From Endomychus coccineus (lineage: Eukaryota > Arthropoda > Insecta > Coleoptera > Endomychidae), in NCBI GenBank assembly GCA_958510875.1, contig OY294070.1, positions 113,936,703 through 114,000,702 on the forward strand: a stretch of 64,000 nucleotides of DNA, in the 5' to 3' direction. Made by a program: the position numbers and the translations under genes. A model generated the notes under the pieces. That model was not told the origin of the DNA. It ran no database searches and saw only the letters and a program-made list of their open reading frames with translations. How positions within the stretch are numbered: position 1 is the first letter of the stretch; each line of letters begins with the position of its first letter. Positions 59,701 through 64,000 of the stretch are shown piece after piece.

Positions 59701-59928
59701 AAGTGAATAGGAAGCCCTTACATCTCCTAACTTTTGTCTCCAATTCTTCACACTTATAAAATACTGTCGATCTTCGTACAAGTATTTCTATTCAGAATTC
59801 ATTTGTTTCAGTATTACGGCCCCATTGATGGAACGAACATCATGCACGTGATTTCCGAGTCTCTACCGTTTGCGACGGGTGTGATCGGCCAATTGAATTC
59901 AACAATAAATAACTTCTCAAAATTATAG
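44713..59928 (+). CDS. four-exon secreted pre-pro-protein, 130 residues
   Basis: Exons 44713-44785, 49157-49207, 50110-50261 and 59812-59928. The donors (GTAAGT, GTGAGT, GTAGGT) and acceptors (TTGTTACAG, GGTTTCAG, TTGTTTCAG) are good and the phases (1, 1, 0) join without a stop. Exon 1: signal peptide MNSLICGIVILFVVTVTTCS, cut probably after Ala21. Exon 2: RSLREDVQHRSKR, a furin-type RSKR site at residues 34-37, so residues 22-37 look like a propeptide. Exon 3: a helical core, ARTVAKINEIVDSLKSIGV and FMRQLISNILELFHMVVKGA, ending FVK. Exon 4: YYGPIDGTNIMHVISESLP and a C-terminus ending NNFSKL. The mature protein would be about 93 residues without cysteine. Related in the core to the 27138-37464 protein. 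Introns are 4.4, 0.9 and 9.55 kb. Function unknown; a secreted peptide or effector-like role is only a guess. Confidence 0.72.
44786..46260. other. first intron; degenerate tandem repeat inside
   Basis: Apart from the tandem array at 45320-45520, nothing was recognised. Confidence 0.4.
45320..45520. repeat. degenerate tandem repeat, unit about 40-55 bp
   Basis: The phrase GAGTCATAAAACTCATTT / GAGCCATAAAACTTATTTCT / GAGTCATAAATTATATTG recurs with TGATTGCCTGAG or TGATTATCTGAG spacers, four or five diverged copies. Confidence 0.65.
46270..46420 (-). mobile_element. possible non-LTR fragment
   Basis: On the minus strand a segment reads NSPQEVQYLGKTLES, like the VKYLGV.L...L region after the reverse transcriptase of non-LTR elements. 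Short and partly broken. Confidence 0.4.
46590..46930 (+). mobile_element. non-LTR retrotransposon C-terminal fragment
   Basis: The plus strand reads LPYEARRHKLALPSLGDRRD, then RGQIIQTYRIL, then VDLKRLFTLN. After a stop come HSLKLRLEYFKF and PWNDVPDDIVSATCSNFF. This is the classic C-terminal region: YeeRl..L.LptLe.RR.RGdmIqtYKIl, then RVv..WN.LPd.vV.A. Broken by stops. Confidence 0.75.
47090..47560 (-). mobile_element. non-LTR retrotransposon RNase H / C-terminal fragment
   Basis: The minus strand from 47560: RGDWSNETVALLSPGGFVWF and TDRS (start of RNase H). After a large internal deletion it continues KRHYLSDLRHLLHGVSGV, EVEETASHILLECPALTSLR and HRYFG, the knuckle region that ends such ORF2 proteins. 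The middle of RNase H is gone. Confidence 0.75.
47561..49156. other. intron; nothing recognised except (AAT) repeat
   Basis: A short (AAT)6-7 microsatellite at about 47730-47751. The rest has no recognisable element. Confidence 0.4.
49208..50109. other. second intron of the plus-strand gene
   Basis: AT-rich with no element recognised. Confidence 0.4.
50749..50943 (-). mobile_element. non-LTR 3' fragment
   Basis: Shares GAAGAGTTCCAC-ACTTCGCCGTTC and the GAAATGAAGTCTGGTAG / GAAATGAACTCTGGTAG block with 62000-62060. In the appropriate frame it is the RTA..WN.LP..VFP-type C-terminus of the element at 61877. Confidence 0.65.
51500..52310 (-). mobile_element. R1-like non-LTR retrotransposon fragment
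   Basis: The minus strand from 52310: a GVP.ESVL segment (near 52220), then AVKYLGIFLDDAAEITKNIR, then SSIIKLNVGGARSIRRRLLN with SVIKPIIVFDVLGWAKASR. The tail is RRRTIRICSGHRTMSGEAAQ followed by VLGRAIPF. The vKYLGv.lD, N.GGpr..RR.LL..V....ly..pvWa and Rtvs..A..v.ag.iP order is that of R1-clade reverse transcriptases. Broken by stops. Confidence 0.75.
52520..52840 (-). mobile_element. non-LTR 3' fragment
   Basis: The end (CTGATGAACACCGACCATGAAA, AATGAATTCGTGAGTGTGA) is shared with 62160-62270. It is a diverged third copy of the same 3' region. Confidence 0.6.
53030..55278 (+). mobile_element. mariner-like element with ~580-bp terminal inverted repeats
   Basis: The ends are TATACAGGGTGACATAG and CTATGTCACCGAGTATA. 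The inverted repeats run from about 53030 to 53625 and from 54700 to 55278, and so include the first codons of the open frame. Inside is one transposase gene. On the left the element interrupts a Penelope-like terminal repeat (GTTAATGTGACCTATTTTTC ends just before 53030), so it is the younger insertion. TA is the likely target site. Confidence 0.88.
53755..54640 (+). pseudogene. DUF4817-type mariner transposase, inactivated
   Basis: The likely start is MVHYTFEEYRDMIMCYGEA at 53755. The open frame extends upstream into the inverted repeat, but nothing conserved lies there. The N-terminal domain reads AQRIYRERYPLRQIPYAKTF, then HRRLGEDG, the DUF4817-like HTH. Then come PRTSTRKTSSAV, RPYHFQKTH and FCEWLQNQRQNIISSILFTH, where the first catalytic Asp of FTD is now His, followed by a deletion before FSINVWAGI. 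MHDGAPAQFS keeps the second Asp. Near 54478 a frameshift moves WIGRGGPVPWPARSLDLNPL into another frame, ending at about 54640. Lost Asp, deletion and frameshift: dead. Confidence 0.85.
55279..55580. other. no gene seen
   Basis: A minus-strand 61-codon frame (55415-55230) has no recognisable motif. Confidence 0.35.
55590..56340 (-). mobile_element. Penelope-like 3' fragment, copy C
   Basis: Reverse complement of the family at 17800 and 25240. It has shared sequences for the C-terminal tail (the AGAAAGTTTATTGAAACACAGT counterpart near 55893-55920) and a terminal-repeat end with a broken hammerhead core (CTAATGATGGCCACTTTGTAGATGAAA near 55705-55735, minus strand). Coding frame broken. Confidence 0.6.
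56341..56680. other. no gene seen
   Basis: Part of it (56550-56670) resembles 58990-59060 (ATCAATTAATTGATA..ACATAATGATA), so it contains a dispersed repeat. Confidence 0.35.
56684..56756. repeat. 22-bp imperfect hairpin beside the Crypton-like gene
   Basis: GTGTGGAAAGTG-x-CCATTTCACA is mirrored by TGTGAAATGG-x-ACTTTCCACAC with a loop of about 27 bases. It may be the recombinase binding region at one end of the element. Confidence 0.7.
56771..58142 (-). mobile_element. Crypton-like (tyrosine recombinase) element
   Basis: An 18-bp perfect inverted repeat, ATTTTTCCGACGACCACA at 56771-56788 and its complement at 58125-58142, encloses the recombinase gene. Just inside the right copy lie two or three copies of GTGATATTTGTCATTTTCG-like sequence. 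Canonical Cryptons lack inverted repeats and integrate by recombination, so the repeats may be recombinase binding sites, or this may be a different class of tyrosine-recombinase element. Confidence 0.65.
56880..57760 (-). pseudogene. Crypton-like tyrosine recombinase, spliced, one stop
   Basis: Exon 57760-57584 reads KPKKAKILKQQEICEFINKA with PDEIHLLTK, then a GTAAGT donor. A 58-bp intron (57583-57526) follows, then exon 57525-56880: VVLVMGISGTCRKQ, stop, LTQFSMNNIEDLG, FFLNYRDQKCTKQVV, GNIPKVVAEFL, then the catalytic block YTGHSFRCSSATILVDAG with LKRHGGWKSSKVAEEYIDDS. H-x-x-R, H-G-G-W and the final Tyr are the hallmarks of tyrosine recombinases. One in-frame TAA lies where related proteins would continue with an acidic residue. 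The first arginine region is also shortened. Probably recently inactivated. Confidence 0.75.
58148..58774. repeat. ~630-bp dispersed repeat, copy 1
   Basis: Near-identical to 63366-64000: shared TTTCGTAGGT, TGATAACATAACTTCCCAGC, CTGGCCACTGAAGTTTCGTT, ACTCATTATTCTGGGG, TCACTTCCACCTCCC and TTGGCCCACTGAAATGTAGA. The minus strand of 58148-58310 reads ETSVASLYNHNRDKKAVLG and SYVIKIQEKRPLLGEYRI, and the other copy keeps much of this, so an ancient coding origin is possible. Family unknown. Confidence 0.85.
58775..59140. other. no gene seen
   Basis: Nothing recognised except similarity of 58990-59060 to 56550-56670. Confidence 0.35.
59140..59620 (+). mobile_element. Penelope-like 3' fragment, copy D
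   Basis: GIY-YIG end and C-terminal tail with several stops: CPYKGK-like text, ALAEHISNTGYTIPQECLSF, then KHTI. It is followed by a terminal-repeat end with CTGATGATGGATACTTGGTAGCTGAGAG at about 59548, a hammerhead-like core in which GAAA has become GAGA. Confidence 0.65.
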
Positions 59929-60480
59929 TGTAGTGTTATTATATAATATACTTTCTGAACGAGATCTTAATATGACTGTTTCTTTCATCGATGTGTTGCA
60001 TAGAGAATGTTATAGAGGTATGAATGGATGCACAAAACAAATATATGTGTTTCATGACTTGGACATAATCATAACAAAATTCACTTGAATGACACACGAA
60101 TTAAAAAAAAAATTTGTTGGATTAACAACACTTTTACATTTTGGAATATAAAATTTGAGTCTGGCACGAATTCAAACATACGAATCCGAAGAACGGGAAA
60201 GTATTTCGAATATATAAAAAAATTGTTGTCATTGGAATTGATGGTAAATTCGACATTAAATGTTCGAAGTATCTAAATCCTTCAAGACGTTAGAACAGCC
60301 ATGGCAGTATTATTGAAACTATGAAAACAACACCAATGACAGCCATGAAAGTATTATTGAACCTATCCCCAATTCACATGAAGATGAAGGGAGCGGAAAA
60401 GTTGGTACTTTTGAGATTTTGAATAACACGAGTAGAAAATCGGCTCATTATAGATAATCAAGGAAAATGTGAGAGGTGAC
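59929..60480. other. downstream of the plus-strand gene; no gene seen
   Basis: Short tandem similarity at 60297-60362 (CAGCCATGGCAGTATTATTGAA / CAGCCATGAAAGTATTATTGAA). No AATAAA was seen close after the stop at 59928. Confidence 0.4.
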
Positions 60481-60559
60481 ATTCTTGCTTTCTTCAAAGC
60501 AGAGATGCAATCTTGCAATGTGCAAGAGGAAAGAGTACGAGGGAATTATGAGCCGACCA

Positions 60560-60770
60560 AGCGTCACTTTTGGGCCCAAAAGTGGCATCGAGACTGGTAT
60601 GGGAACGCACAGGCAGAACCCAATGAAATACTTTTGATGTGGGTCCCAGGATACTGTGACATTGAGGGCAACGACAAAGCTGAAGATCAAGCCAGAATAA
60701 GCTCATCGGTCTCATATACTGACCCAGAACTTGTTCTTGGAGTAACATAACCACAGTCGGAGAATGCATA
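60560..60770 (+). mobile_element. non-LTR RNase H fragment
   Basis: The plus strand reads ILLMWVPGYCDIEGNDKAED followed by QARISSSVSYTDPELVLGV. WVPGH.gIeGNekAD.lA is the conserved RNase H motif of Jockey-type ORF2; the active-site His is Tyr here. Upstream and downstream are broken. Confidence 0.75.
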
Positions 60771-60899
60771 CAAGAATACAAGACTGGGTCAAATAACAAC
60801 AAAGAGACCACTAGAATGAAGCTCTTCGCATGCACCAGGGAAAAATATGTATTAGACAACCATTGAAGAACTGAAGAATGTGACTGTACAATGAGAACC

Positions 60900-61870
60900 T
60901 TTCCTATATACGAAGGGCAAAGGAACATAAATAAACGAAACAAACCAGTTCAGGGGATTCGAATAACGGAGTGGGTATGAACCGTTCAACTGAATGTTTA
61001 AAAAGGATTTGCTGTTCAACTGTGACTGAATAAAAAGTTGTAAGAACCATTTACAAAACGAGCTTTTTTGCAAAAGAATTCCACGGTATTTTCATTAAAA
61101 TAGAAAGTATGTGGCTATTGTTGGCACACGATATCGGCCAAATTACCTCCCCTGCTATTTCAGTTAATAGTTGTTATATTGTCTTTGAATCACTGAACCT
61201 CGTCACCAAAAAAAAAGGTGTTAAATCGTACGAACTAAGCGGAAAATTGGAATCTTCAAATCGAGAAGGGAGTGACCTGCATTTCCAACACCCTATCAAC
61301 AAAGGTACGAGATGCAACTAGTTCCTAGTTCTATTCGCAGTGTAACAGGTCGCGGCATCGTGTTTAAAGCATATTATACGGTCTGATTTAGGTCAAAAAC
61401 TATTTTAACATCATGTGATATAGCCCTCGTCCAAATAACGAAGTTTGCAGAAGCCAATTGACGGATACGCAGCACAAAATCTGCAAGATTCAGTTTTAGG
61501 CGCGATTAAATTTTATACGTAGGCAATTGCAGATTTCTTGTAAGTCACTGCATAGGTTACTAGGAACTTAGGGAGTCACCTAGAATTTGTGACGTTGCCA
61601 ACTCGGGCTGACTCGACTACTTGAAGCGCGTTGTATTCCAATACAACGTTACCCGAGAAGAACTTCATCATGAACGCATCGGCTCTTGATGGCTGACGAT
61701 TGCTTGAAGGGAGAAAGTCCTATGATACCGTGATTTTTAGAGAAAACCAGCGAGCATGAAAGCCTGAATTCGTGAAGCTAACTCGTTCTTATCAGTTCTT
61801 CATCTGTCCCAACAATCTTAGGAACATCAATCATATTTCCATTAGAACAGATAAAAGAAACGAAAGCTGC
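60900..61870. other. no gene seen
   Basis: 61320-61740 is slightly richer in G and C, but no motif was recognised. Confidence 0.35.
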
Positions 61871-61876
61871 AAAAAT

Positions 61877-62340
61877 TCACTCCAATTTTTGTTCTTGAAT
61901 TTTTTTCGAAAAGCATCGTTGTGTCAGAAGGGGAATGTTGGGAGAAGAGATATGCATTCGAATTTTTCTTGAAGGGTTGGAGGTTACATTCATAAGGAAA
62001 TACCTCACTAGGCGAAGAGTTCCACGTCTTCGCCGTTCGAAATAGAAATGAACTCTGGTAGGAAGAAGTTCGGCTGGTCTCGAGCTGGACAACGAAGGAG
62101 TGACTAGTTTGAGCTCGTCTAATCCGCCTATCTGGAATCTGTCGTGGTGGAACAAGAGACAAGATTTCTGATGAACACCGGCCATGGAAATATCTATAGA
62201 AAAGGGAGAGATCTCCCAACTTTCTACGATGTTTTAGAGAGGTTAATGAATTCGTGAGTGTGACATCAATCTGGCGAATAGATTACTTCTGGATAGAATC
62301 CAGGAGCTTCAGCGTATCTCTATGCAATGCTCTAATCCAT
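61877..62340 (-). mobile_element. non-LTR retrotransposon C-terminus
   Basis: The minus strand reads IPDRRIRRAQTSHSFVVQLE, then TSRTSSYQSSFLFRTAKTWN, then SSPSEVFPYECNLQPFKKN, the RT..Y..SF..RTa.lWN.LP..vFP..yn...FK ending of non-LTR ORF2. Sequence just upstream (62285-62310) matches the LKLLDSIQ region at 23680. Diverged copies lie at 50749 and 52520. Confidence 0.8.
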
Positions 62341-63365
62341 TTTTTCTTTAAGATCTCGTTTCGTGGGAAAGCAAATTTTGAATAATATGTCTTGTCTGGG
62401 TTACTGTCATAGTTACTTTTGCAGTTTGGTTCACAATATTCAGCTGACATTCTGATATAAAATGGTGAAACTTAAAAATGATAAATCACCTCATCAAGAT
62501 CAAGATAACCTCAAGAAAACTGATAAGAATTCCGGACGCAAAACATTATATGGTCTTAGTGAAATAAAAACGGCTGTCTAAGAAACAAAGTACCCAAATA
62601 ACAGCATGACCATTTTATTGTCACAGCGTAGCCTACACAGCACTTGGCTCAATCTCTTGAATTGTACATTTATTAATTGTTTACAGCACAAATGAATTCT
62701 TTCAGGTATACGTTATATTTCTGTATATACCGTCATTAGCATGACTATATTCACCGACTGACTGACACAACGAATTCTTCACTGCACTGACTGAAATATG
62801 TTGAAGTTGCTCTATGGATTTCAATAAGTTCCTGTAAGTCAACAAGCCAAGATTACGGCCTTCGATGACATAGGTTAAGGTCACTGTTTACTGCTTTTCG
62901 TACCCACTTGCGGCGACCGTATAGTAGTCGAAGTAATGAAAAGAACCAAGAACATCTACAAAAAGGATACAGTACATTGTCTGCTATAATAAAAATTATC
63001 ATTTTACGGAGAGTCATTAACTGTATACGATGTAACATGGTCGAAAGATTAGCTGCTTCTGATTTTTCCACGTTATCTCGTGTAGCGGAATGTTTCAACA
63101 AACGGATTTCTTCGAACTGCCTTTAACTTGGTCTATATTTCCAACCTGTACAATGAATTCAATGTACAATAAGATTGTCCAAAAACTGGTAGTCTTATGG
63201 AACTATGGAATTTCGATTTCCTTCACTGTTTGTTCAGTATGTTCCAATTAATACAATAAAGGTTGTTGTTCAATGCAAGTTGAAGTGGTGGTAATGTTTG
63301 GTGATTGTGGTTCAATTAGACATCGGAAATCCTGATATTAGGCAGTTATATCGATTTTACATTTT
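62341..63365. other. no gene seen
   Basis: Short open frames on both strands (for example 62853-63101 minus and 62908-63126 plus) have no recognised motif. Confidence 0.4.
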
Positions 63366-64000
63366 TCAAGTATTTTCGTAGGTCTTGAAGATTCTCTATT
63401 TCCCTAGTTATGGGCAGTTTTCTTGTATTTTGATAACATAACTTCCCAGCACTGCCTTCTTGTCTTTATTGTGGTTGCATAGGCTGGCCACTGAAGTTTC
63501 GTTTGGAAACACTACTAATCATTGCATTTCTTCCAATAATAAATGCGAAAAATACTATGTACATGTTGTAAAACATGAGTGGAACGTTTCCATGAAGGAT
63601 TTGGTAATATCGATAAAAAAAGGGGAGTATTTGAGGGTCGAAGTTATTTAATTATTGAATTTATTACTGCAACACTTGGAGCATTGACCTAATGAAAACT
63701 CAACTGTTCCATGCTTGAGTGAAAATTGATATATGTTACTCATTATTCTGGGGACAACACACAATTATGAAAATAAGTTTAAATTGATCTAAAGATTCAC
63801 TCCCACCTCCCTATCTGCCCTATTCCTTATACCTGTGAGGTACTTCCGATCAATCATAAGATAATAATAATTTATTTGTTCTAGCAAAATGGGAAGTCCA
63901 TGAATCCCTTTTCACTTATGAGAGCGTCTTCCAAGGCTCTACCAGTTGCGAACGCTCTGATTGATAGTATTAAATTAATATTGGCCCACTGAAATGTAGA
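63366..64000. repeat. ~630-bp dispersed repeat, copy 2
   Basis: Same orientation as 58148-58774 and ending at the same TGAAATGTAGA that closes the window, so it may continue. It lacks the Crypton-like element that abuts copy 1. Confidence 0.85.

Noticed and set aside
1..64000. CRISPR arrays, tRNA or rRNA genes
   Set aside because: No regularly spaced direct repeats, tRNA cloverleaf boxes or rRNA-like sequence were seen in a eukaryotic, transposon-rich window.

Overview
The window looks like AT-rich nuclear DNA of an insect. It has spliced genes with GT/AG introns, TATA-type promoter signals, AATAAA poly(A) signals, an (AT)36 microsatellite, and a dense, nested load of transposable elements. 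The element set (Penelope-like, long-inverted-repeat mariner with a DUF4817-type N-terminus, mariner, two hAT families, MULE with FLYWCH, Crypton-like tyrosine recombinase, gypsy, several non-LTR retrotransposons, THAP-domain remnants) is typical of insects. A beetle is a reasonable guess, but nothing here proves the order. I see no bacterial operons, CRISPR, rRNA or tRNA.

The only host genes I can support belong to one small family of secreted, helix-rich proteins with no database identity that I recognise. Members, reconstructed by eye from splice sites and intron phase: (1) minus strand 7748 to 1691, three successive phase-2 exons each carrying one copy of a ~65-residue helical domain, the last running into a long charged tail with four GLFGRH repeats; (2) minus strand 16547-16297, one domain exon whose first exon I could not find; (3) minus strand 37464 to 27138, a two-exon, 146-residue secreted protein; (4) plus strand 44713 to 59928, a four-exon, 130-residue pre-pro-protein with an RSKR processing site. 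Introns reach almost 10 kb and are filled with transposons.

Layout. 0-5.6 kb: non-LTR and mariner-like relics around the charged-repeat exon. 5.6-10.4 kb: two more domain exons and an 855-bp foldback element. 10.4-12.3 kb: decayed MULE with matching terminal inverted repeats. 13.8-15.1 kb: a hairpin-rich repeat. 16.2-16.5 kb: AT microsatellite and a domain exon. 17.8-18.2 kb: Penelope-type 3' fragment. 19.0-22.3 kb: nearly complete Penelope-like element with terminal repeats and a hammerhead ribozyme. 22.3-25.9 kb: non-LTR pieces and a second Penelope fragment. 26.3-26.8 kb: foldback hairpin. 28.3-37.3 kb: a decayed transposon-like ORF, a mariner with a hAT inserted in it, and two full-length copies of a second hAT family in opposite orientation, the three hATs bounded by perfect 8-bp target duplications. 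38.0-39.1 kb: gypsy pol remnant. 42.4-43.8 kb: long-inverted-repeat element. 44.7-59.9 kb: plus-strand gene, whose introns hold non-LTR pieces, a 2.2-kb mariner-like element and a Crypton-like recombinase gene. 58.1-64.0 kb: two copies of a ~630-bp repeat plus more non-LTR pieces.

All splice models, target-site duplications and inverted repeats were read by eye. Transcript data would be decisive for the gene models.
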